Shown piece by piece: positions 16,423-24,059 of a stretch of DNA of 64,000 nucleotides. A program made the position numbers and the translations under genes. Numbering within the stretch: position 1 is the first letter of the stretch; every line of letters begins with the position of its first letter. The notes under the pieces were generated by a model, which was not told the origin of the DNA, ran no database searches, and saw only the letters and a program-made list of their open reading frames with translations. This DNA is from Mycolicibacterium malmesburyense (GTDB taxonomy: Bacteria > Actinomycetota > Actinomycetes > Mycobacteriales > Mycobacteriaceae). The stretch is taken from contig NZ_CVTB01000133.1 of assembly GCF_001050015.1 (NCBI RefSeq), positions 9,724-73,723 of the forward strand. The letters run 5' to 3'.

Positions 16423-17966
16423 TGGCGCAAACCTATTGGGGTTTGATCCAAGCGGCGGCCCAGAACCACCCCGACCGCGTGGTACTCGTCGACGACTACG
16501 GTCGCAGCCTGACCAACAGCCAGTTGCACGATGCGGCGGAGCGCACCGCCGCCGCACTGTTCGAACGTGGGGTCACCAAAGGCACCGTGGTCACGTGGCA
16601 GTTGCCGACCACACTGGAGACGATGGTGGTGATGGCGTCCCTGACCCATCTGGGCGCGGTCCAGAACCCTGTGCTGCCGATCTGGCGCGAGAGCGAGGTC
16701 CGTTTCGTCACTGCGCAGCTCGGCACCGAGGTCTTCATCGTTCCCGGTGTGTGGCGCGGATTCGACCACGTCGCGCTCGCCGACGAGCTGATACGCGAAC
16801 AGCCGATGACGGTCGTGGTGGTCGACCACGGCGCGCCGATCACCGGGGAACTCCGGCTGCCGTCGGGTGATCCGGCGCTTCTGCCGGCGCCGCCGACGGA
16901 CGCCGAGGATGCGCGGTGGGTGTACTACTCATCGGGCACGACCGCGTCGCCGAAAGGTATCCGGCACTGTGATCGCTCGGTGATCGCCGGGTCGGCCGGG
17001 GTGGTGGGAATGTTCGGCGCCTCGAACAACGACATCAACCCGATCGCGTTTCCGGTCTCGCACATCGGCGGCGCCGCGATGCTGGCCGCCAGCCTGCTCA
17101 CCGGTATGCGCCTGGTCCTGTTCGACACCTTCGATCCGGTCTCCACTCCGAAGGCGGTGGCCGCGCACCGTCCGACGATGCTCGGTTCGGCCACTCCGTT
17201 CTTCGTCGCCTACATGGCCGCGCAGCGGGAACACGGAGCCGAACCGCTCTTCCCCGATCTGCGCGGGTGTGTCGGGGGCGGCGCGCCGATCACACCCGAG
17301 CTGGGACGTCAAGCACGCGAGACGCTTTCGGTAGCGGGAATCGCGAATTCATGGGGCCTGACCGAATTTCCGGTGGTGACCTCGCCGCCGCCGGACGGTG
17401 AACCCGAGGTTCTCGACCACAGCGTCGGACGGCCCGTGCCGGGGGTCGCGATACGCGTGGTCGACGAAAACGAGCGCGAGGTGGGGGCGGGCGAGGAAGG
17501 CGAACTGCGCCTCAAGGGTCCCCAGTGCTTCCTCGGCTACGTCGATGCGTCGCTGGACGCCGATGCCTTCGACGCCGACGGGTGGTTCCGCAGCGGTGAC
17601 CGGGGCCGGATCGACCACGACGGCAACGTCGCGATCACCGGGCGCATCAAGGACGCCATCATCCGCAACGCGGAGAACATCTCTGCGCTGGAGATCGAGG
17701 GCGTCTTGGCCAGCCATCCCGCCGTCGACGACGTCGCGGTCATCGGGGTGCCGGATCCGCGCACCGGCGAACGGGTGTGCGCCGTCGTGGTGGCCCAACC
17801 CGGCACCAAGGTGACGCTGTCCATGCTGGCCGAGCACTGCCGGGCGCAGGGACTGAGCAAGCACAAGTCTCCGGAGAGCCTGCAGCTGGTGGAGTCGTTG
17901 CCGCGCAACCTCACCGGTAAGGTCTTGAAGAACGAGTTGCGCTCTCGGTTCGGCGAACTCGGCTAA
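16422..17966 (+). CDS. AMP-forming acyl-CoA synthetase (FadD-like)
   Basis: A 514-residue adenylate-forming enzyme. Motifs in order: YYSSGTTASPKGI (P-loop-like A3), NSWGLTEFP (A5), WFRSGDRGRID (A7), GRIKDAIIRNAENISALEIE (A8, hinge) and NLTGKVLKNEL with the catalytic Lys (A10). It activates a carboxylic acid to acyl-AMP and then acyl-CoA. It ends the amidohydrolase/FadE/FadE operon with a one-base TGATG overlap, so it probably loads the same substrate that the two dehydrogenases oxidise. Its 3' end converges with the next amidohydrolase, overlapping by four bases. Confidence 0.92.
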   Translation: MAQTYWGLIQAAAQNHPDRVVLVDDYGRSLTNSQLHDAAERTAAALFERGVTKGTVVTWQLPTTLETMVVMASLTHLGAVQNPVLPIWRESEVRFVTAQLGTEVFIVPGVWRGFDHVALADELIREQPMTVVVVDHGAPITGELRLPSGDPALLPAPPTDAEDARWVYYSSGTTASPKGIRHCDRSVIAGSAGVVGMFGASNNDINPIAFPVSHIGGAAMLAASLLTGMRLVLFDTFDPVSTPKAVAAHRPTMLGSATPFFVAYMAAQREHGAEPLFPDLRGCVGGGAPITPELGRQARETLSVAGIANSWGLTEFPVVTSPPPDGEPEVLDHSVGRPVPGVAIRVVDENEREVGAGEEGELRLKGPQCFLGYVDASLDADAFDADGWFRSGDRGRIDHDGNVAITGRIKDAIIRNAENISALEIEGVLASHPAVDDVAVIGVPDPRTGERVCAVVVAQPGTKVTLSMLAEHCRAQGLSKHKSPESLQLVESLPRNLTGKVLKNELRSRFGELG

Positions 17967-19138
17967 ACGCCGATCAGTTGTTTGAGGTTGCCGCCCATCA
18001 CCCGGGCGGTGGTCTCGGCAGGCAGGCCCTCGAGTTCCTTGACGAAGTCCGCGGGTTCGGCGAGGCCTTCCGGATGTGGGTAGTCCGAACCGAACATCAC
18101 GCGGTCGACGCCGAGTATGTCGATGAGGTGCGACATGTCTTCCTCATGGAACGGGTTCACCCAGACGTGCCTGCGGAAGACGTCGCTGGGATGCTCGCTG
18201 AAGTCGTACGGCCGCTTGTGGTACACGCGGTCGAAGACGTCCACCAACCGGTGCGCCCAGGAACCCCCGTTTTCGATCACCCCGATGCGTACCCCGGGAA
18301 AGCGCTCGAACACGCCGTGAGCGATGAAGGCAGCGAGGGTATCGAAGATGTTCCGGCTCTCCTCATAGATGAAACCCCGGAGCTTGCTCAGCGCGAATCC
18401 GTTGAACTCCGCCGGGTCCTCCCAGTCGTCGACATAGCGCTCATAGCCGGAGTCCGAGTTGTGCATCTGCACCGAGATGCCCGACGACTCGACCAGCCGC
18501 CAGAAGTCATCGAACTCGGGCAGAGCGGCCGAGCGCGAGGTGCCGTCTTCGCGCGGGACCGGGGCCGGACGGATCAGTACCGTCCTGGCGCCGTTGTCCA
18601 GGCACCATTCGAGTTCCTTCACACCCAGCGCGGGATCGTTGAGCGAGATGGCCGGGACGGGGAAGATCCGGTTCTGGTAGTTGAACGTCCAGTCTTCGAG
18701 CAGCCAGCGGTTGAACGCGTGAGTGATTGCGTGGGTGAGTTCGGTATCCGACTTCGTGCGTTCCTCGAGCATGCCCGCCGTGGTCGGGAACATCACCGCG
18801 CCATCGACGCCCTGGCGATCCATCAACGCCAGGCGCAGGTCGGGGCGTCGGAACTCGTCGGGACACTTGATGGGCGCGGCCAGTTCCCTCAGTGTCTTGC
18901 CTTCCGGATTGATGCCCCGGAAGTAATCGGCCCATGCGCCCGGCGTCGGGATCACCTCGTAGGTCGGATTGGGGATGGTTTCGGTGATCTGACCGAGGAT
19001 CTGTAGTTTCTTGCGGCCCTTGACGTCGACGAATTTCAATGCCTCCGAGTACTTCTCGGGCAGATACCGCGTGTAGGCGTCGATGGTCTCGTACATGTGG
19101 TTGTCGGCATCCCACACTTCGAACTTTTTGGCGCTCAC
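17963..19138 (-). CDS. amidohydrolase_2 family metal-dependent hydrolase
   Basis: A 391-residue amidohydrolase closely similar in layout to the one at 8410-9606: WDADNHMYE, VQMHNSDSGYE and FGSDYPHPEGLAEP. Shared stretches such as RTVLIRPAPVP and THAIxHA suggest a recent paralogue pair. The GTG at 19138 has AGAGGAG at good distance; the frame reaches back to 19171 without a better site. Two palindromes lie in the 107-bp upstream gap (19173 and 19195). The substrate is unknown. The converging ligase operon at its 3' end carries the third paralogue. Confidence 0.88.
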   Translation of the reverse strand: MSAKKFEVWDADNHMYETIDAYTRYLPEKYSEALKFVDVKGRKKLQILGQITETIPNPTYEVIPTPGAWADYFRGINPEGKTLRELAAPIKCPDEFRRPDLRLALMDRQGVDGAVMFPTTAGMLEERTKSDTELTHAITHAFNRWLLEDWTFNYQNRIFPVPAISLNDPALGVKELEWCLDNGARTVLIRPAPVPREDGTSRSAALPEFDDFWRLVESSGISVQMHNSDSGYERYVDDWEDPAEFNGFALSKLRGFIYEESRNIFDTLAAFIAHGVFERFPGVRIGVIENGGSWAHRLVDVFDRVYHKRPYDFSEHPSDVFRRHVWVNPFHEEDMSHLIDILGVDRVMFGSDYPHPEGLAEPADFVKELEGLPAETTARVMGGNLKQLIGV

Positions 19139-19172
19139 CCGTCGGCTCCTCTCGGACCATGCATCCATCAAC

Positions 19173-19187
19173 GGTAACGATGTTATC
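19173..19187. promoter_or_regulatory. GGTAAC-GAT-GTTATC near-palindrome
   Basis: A 15-bp inverted repeat with one mismatch, an AAC-N3-GTT core like those at 9651 and 30519. It lies 35 bp upstream of the amidohydrolase start at 19138. It is adjacent to, but distinct from, the GAGAA element at 19195. Confidence 0.4.
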
Positions 19188-19194
19188 GCAAGAA

Positions 19195-19210
19195 GAGAAG
19201 ATAGATTCTC
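19195..19210. promoter_or_regulatory. GAGAA-N6-TTCTC palindrome
   Basis: An exact inverted repeat with spacer GATAGA, 56 bp upstream of the amidohydrolase GTG at 19138. It is the second exact copy of the element found at 13006 and 44740. It lies between the amidohydrolase start and the stop of the TetR gene, so the amidohydrolase is the natural target. Confidence 0.55.
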
Positions 19211-19245
19211 ACCGGGCTGGTTCCGCGACGGGAAAACCGTTTACC

Positions 19246-19794
19246 TCAGGTGAAGGCCGGAGCCACGAACCGTCGAAGCATCTCCCGTTCCGTGCCGGGG
19301 TCTGAGGGAGGCCAGAACGCCAACGATACGACGATGCGCACGACCCACTGCGCCGCCAGCGGATCGTCGCCTGTGATGCCGGTCAGGTCGGCGGCGAGCC
19401 GGCTGAGCATGGGAGACGAGTGGAGGTCGGCCAATCCCGGTGCCTTCGGTGCATGGAGCGCGAGTTTGCGAATCGGGTCGGATCTGATCTGCTCTAGGGC
19501 GACTTCGATGGCGGCAGTGACGCGATCCGAACCGCTGAGTCCGTCGACCGCGTGCCGGACCGTCTCGATCACGCCGGCCGCGAGCCGCATCAGAACCGCG
19601 TCCCGGATCTCGGCCTTCCCTCCCGCGTACCGGTATACGGTCGCCCGCGAACAGTGCAGCCGCGCGGCGAGCTTGTCGATGTCGAGGGCATCGAGCCCGT
19701 CGGAGATGACCAGCTCGGTGGCGGCGGCATGGATCCGGTCCGCCGCCGCGGTGCGGCGGTCGCGGCCCATCACCCAGTCGTCGGGCACCGGCAC
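19246..19794 (-). CDS. TetR-family transcriptional regulator
   Basis: A 182-residue regulator with an N-terminal TetR helix-turn-helix at about residues 15-60 (AADRIHAAATELV, then LDIDKLAARLHCSRATVYRYAGGKAEI) and a variable C-terminal ligand domain. It starts at GTG 19794, where GGAGGAGGAGG provides a strong ribosome site. It is divergent from a P450 gene, and a perfect 14-bp palindrome (19823-19836) lies between them, the usual arrangement for an autoregulating TetR that also controls its neighbour. The same TCTC-N6-GAGA layout occurs at 23990 and 42722. The inducer is unknown. Confidence 0.9.
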   Translation of the reverse strand: MPVPDDWVMGRDRRTAAADRIHAAATELVISDGLDALDIDKLAARLHCSRATVYRYAGGKAEIRDAVLMRLAAGVIETVRHAVDGLSGSDRVTAAIEVALEQIRSDPIRKLALHAPKAPGLADLHSSPMLSRLAADLTGITGDDPLAAQWVVRIVVSLAFWPPSDPGTEREMLRRFVAPAFT

Positions 19795-19822
19795 CAGCCT
19801 CCTCCTCCGAGAACGACCATGA

Positions 19823-19836
19823 TCTCAGATCTGAGA
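19823..19836. promoter_or_regulatory. perfect palindrome in TetR/P450 intergenic region
   Basis: TCTCAGA followed directly by TCTGAGA gives a perfect 14-bp dyad, 29 bp upstream of the TetR start. It can also be read as TCTC-N6-GAGA, the layout shared with 23990-24005 and 42722-42745. It is the prime candidate operator for the adjacent TetR protein. Confidence 0.6.
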
Positions 19837-19975
19837 CAAACTACGGAGCATGTTCCAGCATTTCCGCAGCTTGCGGCAATGCGGTGAGACATCCGCGTGT
19901 GAAATCGTCGATAGCGCATTTCGACTTCGTCTTCATCCGTTGACGCGATGCGAGGTCGTCGCTCAGCGTTGGGGC

Positions 19976-21202
19976 ATGAATGTCGTGGATGGCGAGCTCG
20001 GGATCGCGCTGTTCGAGGATCGGTTCATCCAAGACCCTCAGCCGCTGTACGCGCGGATGCACCAGACCGGACCCGTCCACCGCATCGGAGACTCCGGATT
20101 CTTCGCCGTGAGTGGCTGGGGTGCGGTGAACGAGGCGGTCGCGCGCTGCGACGACTTCTCGTCGAATCTGACGGCGACGATGACATTTCAAGACGGCTCG
20201 GTATCCGCATTCCCGATGGGTGAACTCGGCGGGCCAATGCAGGTATTGGCGACCGCTGACGATCCCGCACACGCCATTCACCGGAAGACGCTGTTACCTC
20301 AGCTGGCCGTCAAGCGAATTCGCGATCTCGAACCGTTCATCGCAGACACGTCCGCCGACATCTTCGACTCCTGTGTTCGGGGCGGCGAGATCGACTGGAT
20401 GGCGGCCATGGCGAACCGGTTGCCGATGATGGTCGTCTGCCGAATCATCGGTGTTCCCGCTTCCGATGTCGACATGCTCACCCGGTTGGGCTACTCCGCC
20501 ACCCAGTTCGTCGAGGGGCTGGTGACCGAGGAGCAATTGGCGGCAGCGGGTAAGGACGTCATGGAGCTCGGCGCTTACATCACCGAACAGTTCGGCCAGG
20601 CCTCGCCTGCCGAGCAGGACAGTCTGCTGGGCGATCTGGCCGCGGCGTGTGCCGAGGGGATCGTGGACCACACCGGGGCGTTGGCCATGTTGATCACGCT
20701 CTTCAGCGCCGGCGGGGAATCGACCGCGTCACTGATCGGCTCGGCCGCCTGGATCCTCGCCACCCAGAAGCACATTCAACGACAGCTGCGCGACCGGCCC
20801 GAACTGCTGGGGGCGTTCCTCGAGGAGGTCCTTCGCTTCGAGCCTCCGTTCCGCGGCCACTATCGCCATGTCACGCGCGACACCGAGCTGTGCGGCGCGG
20901 AGCTCCCCGCCGGATCGCGGCTGTTGCTGCTGTGGGGTGCGGCCAATCGCGATCCGGCACACTTCGACGAACCCGACACCTTCCGGCTCGACCGGGTGGG
21001 CGCCAAAGGACACATCGCCTTTGGTAAGGGCGCCCACTTCTGCGTGGGGGCGTCGTTGGCGCGGCTGGAGGCCAGAATCGTGATCGGCCAACTGATCCAG
21101 CGCACCTCCAACATCGATGCCCCAGACATCGGCCGCTGGCTGCCGAGCCTGTTGGTGCGTCGACTCGAGCGACTGGACCTCGTGCTCGCTGGGCGCAGTT
21201 GA
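19976..21202 (+). CDS. cytochrome P450
   Basis: A 408-residue P450: I-helix FSAGGESTAS near residue 245, K-helix EEVLRFEPPF, and heme loop FGKGAHFCVGASLAR with the axial Cys at about residue 356. Chosen start is the ATG at 19976 (MNVVDGELGIALFEDRF) with a GGGG upstream; the frame is open back to 19850, but that part does not look like P450 sequence. The gene is divergent from the TetR and convergent with the SDR operon. It probably hydroxylates the pathway substrate at a position that the SDRs then oxidise to a ketone or aldehyde. Confidence 0.92.
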   Translation: MNVVDGELGIALFEDRFIQDPQPLYARMHQTGPVHRIGDSGFFAVSGWGAVNEAVARCDDFSSNLTATMTFQDGSVSAFPMGELGGPMQVLATADDPAHAIHRKTLLPQLAVKRIRDLEPFIADTSADIFDSCVRGGEIDWMAAMANRLPMMVVCRIIGVPASDVDMLTRLGYSATQFVEGLVTEEQLAAAGKDVMELGAYITEQFGQASPAEQDSLLGDLAAACAEGIVDHTGALAMLITLFSAGGESTASLIGSAAWILATQKHIQRQLRDRPELLGAFLEEVLRFEPPFRGHYRHVTRDTELCGAELPAGSRLLLLWGAANRDPAHFDEPDTFRLDRVGAKGHIAFGKGAHFCVGASLARLEARIVIGQLIQRTSNIDAPDIGRWLPSLLVRRLERLDLVLAGRS

Positions 21203-21213
21203 CGACAGCCGCG

Positions 21214-21972
21214 CTAAAGACTGGTGAAGTGCCCGCCATCGATACCCAATGTCTGTCCGGTGACGTAGCGCGCCGCAGGGCCGACCAGGAAGGCGACGGC
21301 GGCACCGATGTCGCGCTCCGGGTCACCGATACGCCCCAGCGGGATTCGTCGCGCTAGCCGCTCTTCCATGGCCGGCTCGGCCTCGATCGCGGCGGTCATG
21401 GCCGGTGAATAGGCCAGGGGCGAAACGATGTTGACGGTGATTCCGTAGGGCGCCCACTCCCGCGCCAGGCTCTTGGCGAAGCCGCGCAGTGCTCCCTTCA
21501 TCGTGGCGTAGAGCGGCAGCGTCGCACTGCCTTCCGTGCCCGCCGGCGAGGTCATCACGATGAAGGTCCCGCCGCCCTCCCGCAGCGCAGGCAAGGCCGA
21601 GACCGCGCAGTCGTGGGCACCGCCCAGCGACACCGAGGAGTGGTGTGTCCACAGCGCGCGGTCGACGTCGGTCAACTGGTGCGGTTGGCTGGACAGATTG
21701 CTCGTGGCGTTGTGCACCACCGCGTCGAGTCGTCCGGTCGTCGTCACGGCGAGGTCGACGGCTCGGGCAACGGAGTCGGAGTCGGTTACGTCACAGCGCG
21801 CCCACGTCGCGTGATGACCCCGTGCGGCGATCTCGTCGACGACCGCCTGCCCGGTCTCGGACCTGCTGGCGACGACGACATGGGCGCCCTCGGAGGCCAG
21901 TGCCATCGCAATGCCGCGGCCCACCCCGCCGCCGGCACCGGTGACCATGGCGGTCATGCCGGTGAGGTTCAT
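21214..21972 (-). CDS. short-chain dehydrogenase/reductase, catalytically complete
   Basis: A 252-residue classical SDR. TGAGGGVGRG at residues 11-20 binds the nucleotide, and Ser142, Tyr155 and Lys159 (in MTSPAGTEG and LYATMKG) form the catalytic set. The C terminus GQTLGIDGGH is standard. It would interconvert a hydroxyl and a carbonyl group with NAD(P). It is the last gene of a six-gene operon; its ATG overlaps the stop of the preceding degenerate SDR (ATGA), suggesting a 1:1 partnership. A much longer frame exists upstream but lies inside the neighbour. Confidence 0.92.
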   Translation of the reverse strand: MNLTGMTAMVTGAGGGVGRGIAMALASEGAHVVVASRSETGQAVVDEIAARGHHATWARCDVTDSDSVARAVDLAVTTTGRLDAVVHNATSNLSSQPHQLTDVDRALWTHHSSVSLGGAHDCAVSALPALREGGGTFIVMTSPAGTEGSATLPLYATMKGALRGFAKSLAREWAPYGITVNIVSPLAYSPAMTAAIEAEPAMEERLARRIPLGRIGDPERDIGAAVAFLVGPAARYVTGQTLGIDGGHFTSL

Positions 21973-22562
21973 GGCAACATCACCGATCCGCCGTCGGCGA
22001 CGATCGTCTCTCCGGCGAGATGGACGAGGTCGGGCCGAAGCAGGAACTTCACCGACGCGGCGACGGTGTGCATCAGGGTCGAGTCGGCCTTGACGGCCGC
22101 GGCGGTCAGATGCCCGGTCGCGGTGGCGTCGTCGGAGAACATGGACAGTGGCACGGCGACGAGGTTGGCGCCGACGCCCTGCGAAGCCCACTGCCGGGCA
22201 GCCGATTTCACCATCGCGCGGATACCCTCCACCGCGGTTGTGTACCCGACGAGCCCCGGGGCACCCGCCATCCCAATCGTGGGAACAACGACGACGATCC
22301 GTCCGCCGGCCGAGAAGCCCGCCCGTGCCTGTTGCAGCGCGGTGAGCGTACGCCACATCGATTCGTCGACGAGACGACGCCAATCATCACCGCTGAGAGC
22401 TACTGCGTCGACCGGCGACGGGCAGGGATCCATGACGATGACCGCGCACGTGCTGTTCGCGGGTAGCTCGGCCCCCGGCGCCACGGTGACCGCGCCGAGT
22501 TCCGTTGCGAGCGCGTGTGAGAGCTGACCCGGCAGGCCCACCACCGCTGTGGAGGAGGCCAT
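21969..22562 (-). CDS. degenerate SDR homologue (probable non-catalytic partner)
   Basis: A 197-residue protein related to SDRs in its C-terminal two thirds (GRIVVVVPTIGMAGAPG, YTTAVEGIRAMVKSAARQWA, GETIVADGGSVML), but with a shortened N terminus lacking the TGxxxGxG nucleotide loop and with Val111 where the catalytic Lys should follow Tyr107. It is therefore unlikely to be an independent oxidoreductase. The ATG at 22562 is two bases from the end of the preceding membrane-protein gene. Overlap with the complete SDR gene suggests a heteromeric enzyme in which this chain is structural or tethers the complex. Confidence 0.8.
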   Translation of the reverse strand: MASSTAVVGLPGQLSHALATELGAVTVAPGAELPANSTCAVIVMDPCPSPVDAVALSGDDWRRLVDESMWRTLTALQQARAGFSAGGRIVVVVPTIGMAGAPGLVGYTTAVEGIRAMVKSAARQWASQGVGANLVAVPLSMFSDDATATGHLTAAAVKADSTLMHTVAASVKFLLRPDLVHLAGETIVADGGSVMLP

Positions 22563-22563
22563 G

Positions 22564-22983
22564 TCACCGGCTCGACTGGGATGCGACGCGTTCTTCGTGA
22601 ATCCTGACCAGTTCGCGGAACCCGATGCTTTCGTACCTCGGCTTGGGCTGGACGCCCCACTCGTCGCGCGCGGTCTGCTGGCCGGCCGCTTCGGGTGCGC
22701 CCCCGAACGGTGGGCCGCCGATCGGATAGGGCTGTTGGCACTCCAGACTGTCATCGGAGAAGCGCACCTTCAAAAGCTCGCTGCAGATCTCGTTCAGCGA
22801 CAACGTCGGCCACCCGTACCAGACCGCCATCACCGGAACGGTCAGCGACCCCTCGATGACCAGGCCGAACAGGCATACCAACAGGCCGCGCTTGAGCCAC
22901 TTGTGCATTCGCGCCCAGGTGGGGGTGGTACCCAAGGGTAGCGACTCGGCCGAATCCTTCGGCTCCACAGCGGAGTTGGTCAC
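22564..22983 (-). CDS. single-span membrane protein of unknown function (139 aa)
   Basis: I do not recognise this family. The protein has a polar N terminus, one clear membrane segment at about residues 33-57 ([20 protein letters not shown], with an acidic Glu44 inside it), then a polar C-terminal domain of about 80 residues with Cys67, Cys82 and a Gly/Pro-rich loop. The GTG start at 22983 has AAAGGA seven bases upstream. It is the fourth gene of the operon that starts with two mini membrane proteins and ends with two SDRs. A membrane enzyme subunit or anchor is possible, but no function can be assigned. Confidence 0.8.
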   Translation of the reverse strand: MTNSAVEPKDSAESLPLGTTPTWARMHKWLKRGLLVCLFGLVIEGSLTVPVMAVWYGWPTLSLNEICSELLKVRFSDDSLECQQPYPIGGPPFGGAPEAAGQQTARDEWGVQPKPRYESIGFRELVRIHEERVASQSSR

Positions 22984-23002
22984 GATGATCCTTTCTCGGC
23001 TG

Positions 23003-23695
23003 CTAGTCGGAGAAGATTTCGCGGTTGACGGTGTGCAAGTACGGGATGGCCAGGAAGGGCGTGATGTAGAAGATGTTGAACGCCCACCATCCGAACACCG
23101 GGAGTCCGACCGCCGTGTACCGGACGTCGGCGTACATCGTCATGTTGAGGATGTATCCGGTCCACACGATGATCCCGAACCAGCACGTCACGATGGTCCA
23201 CTGGTGGCCCCATCGTTTCATCTGCAACAGCGCGATCGCGGCCGCGATCCGCATGGGGAAGGCGATCAGCACGCACACCATCACCCAGGCCTTCTCGCCC
23301 GGTGCACCCGCACCGCCGATCCAGAGTTCGTTGTAATGCCAGAAGTAGCCCGCGTCGATGAGGTTGCCCCATGCGGTGAAGACCGTGCGCGTGATCAAAG
23401 CGTGGTTGGCGAACAGGTCCAGAGCCCAGCCGATACTGTTGAGCGCGGCGTCGAGGATGATGACGTATCCGATGAGCGTCACCATCATCGGCCGGACCGA
23501 CAAGCCGTCGCGCTGGGCCTTGCGCAACAGATAGATGCCACGGCAGAACACGGGTAGACCGATGATGCCGAGAACCAGGGTGCCCATGAGCGCGGTGCCG
23601 GCGATGCACCATCGATCGGCGCGTCGTTGGGCCGCCCGCGTCTGTTCCTCGTGCTCATCCATGGTGAGCGACTGGTTTCCGCTTATCGATGTCAT
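23003..23695 (-). CDS. polytopic membrane protein of unknown function (230 aa)
   Basis: I do not recognise this family. A charged N terminus (about 28 residues) is followed by five clear membrane segments (about 30-56, 71-95, 136-158, 165-187, 196-221) and one more amphipathic stretch near 105-125. Membrane-embedded or interfacial His and acidic residues (Asp82, His98, His120-Tyr-Asn-Glu123, His164) could bind a metal or substrate. Start ATG at 23695 lies four bases after the 39-residue gene and lacks a strong ribosome site, implying coupling; an internal ATG at residue 12 is possible. It is probably the core subunit of the membrane module. Confidence 0.82.
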   Translation of the reverse strand: MTSISGNQSLTMDEHEEQTRAAQRRADRWCIAGTALMGTLVLGIIGLPVFCRGIYLLRKAQRDGLSVRPMMVTLIGYVIILDAALNSIGWALDLFANHALITRTVFTAWGNLIDAGYFWHYNELWIGGAGAPGEKAWVMVCVLIAFPMRIAAAIALLQMKRWGHQWTIVTCWFGIIVWTGYILNMTMYADVRYTAVGLPVFGWWAFNIFYITPFLAIPYLHTVNREIFSD

Positions 23696-23699
23696 CGGG

Positions 23700-23819
23700 T
23701 CACCAGTCCCGGGTGAAGAACATCTGAACCTGAATCGCGAACATCGCGATCAGCACGCCGTAGATGAAGATCTGAAACGCGATCAAACCGCGCTTACGCC
23801 GTCGATCCTGATCATCCAT
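23700..23819 (-). CDS. 39-residue single-span membrane mini-protein
   Basis: Reading the minus strand from ATG 23819 gives MDDQDRRRKRGLI followed by a hydrophobic helix (AFQIFIYGVLIAMFAIQ) and the end VQMFFTRDW. The run RRRKR before the helix predicts a cytoplasmic N terminus. GAGGAG stands five bases before the ATG, a strong ribosome site for so short a frame. It lies between the 32-residue gene and the 230-residue membrane protein on the same strand. Mini-proteins of this size are often accessory subunits of membrane enzymes (CydX-type). No homologue is recognised. Confidence 0.78.
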   Translation of the reverse strand: MDDQDRRRKRGLIAFQIFIYGVLIAMFAIQVQMFFTRDW

Positions 23820-23840
23820 GATTCTCCTCACCGGGCTCGA

Positions 23841-23939
23841 TCAGAACGTGCCGATGTTGCCCAGCATCCAGTAGAAAAACGCGACGAGTCCGCACATGAC
23901 GACCCAGGTCACGGTCAGTCGGACCAGTTCCTGCCACAT
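23841..23939 (-). CDS. 32-residue single-span membrane mini-protein
   Basis: ATG 23939 opens a 32-codon frame: MWQELVRLTVTWVVMCGLVA then FFYWMLGNIGTF. Almost the whole chain can form one membrane helix with a Cys in its middle and aromatic residues at the end. AAGGAG lies six bases upstream of the ATG, as good as any ribosome site in this window. It is the first gene of the six-gene operon; a TCTC-N6-GAGA palindrome stands 50 bp upstream. It is too short for ordinary gene callers and is likely to be missed in automatic annotation. Confidence 0.75.
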   Translation of the reverse strand: MWQELVRLTVTWVVMCGLVAFFYWMLGNIGTF

Positions 23940-23989
23940 CGATGGCTCCTTCGTCCGCGAAAGCACAATGCCGACAGAGAGTAGCACCG

Positions 23990-24005
23990 TTCTCAGAAAC
24001 GAGAA
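23990..24005. promoter_or_regulatory. TTCTC-N6-GAGAA palindrome upstream of membrane/SDR operon
   Basis: Inverted repeat with arms TTCTC and GAGAA around AGAAAC, in the 120-bp gap between the ligase stop (24060) and the first mini-protein start (23939). Its layout TCTC-N6-GAGA equals the TetR-adjacent dyad at 19823. Because the upstream ligase is on the same strand, a weak terminator hairpin is an alternative, but no T-run follows in either direction. Confidence 0.45.
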
Positions 24006-24059
24006 GAGCTATTTCCGGTCGAGACGAAGGGGGCGCCGGTCGGCCGCGCCGGCCCCGGA

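Noticed and set aside
22564..23939. Membrane genes as a copper membrane monooxygenase (PmoABC/AmoABC type)
   Set aside because: The 230-residue protein lacks the conserved Asp/His/Glu patterns and size relations that I know of PmoA or PmoC, and no PmoB-like periplasmic subunit is present.
23990..24005. Rho-independent terminator for the ligase operon
   Set aside because: The stem has only five pairs, rich in A/T, and no T-run follows; its match to the TetR-adjacent dyad makes an operator more likely.
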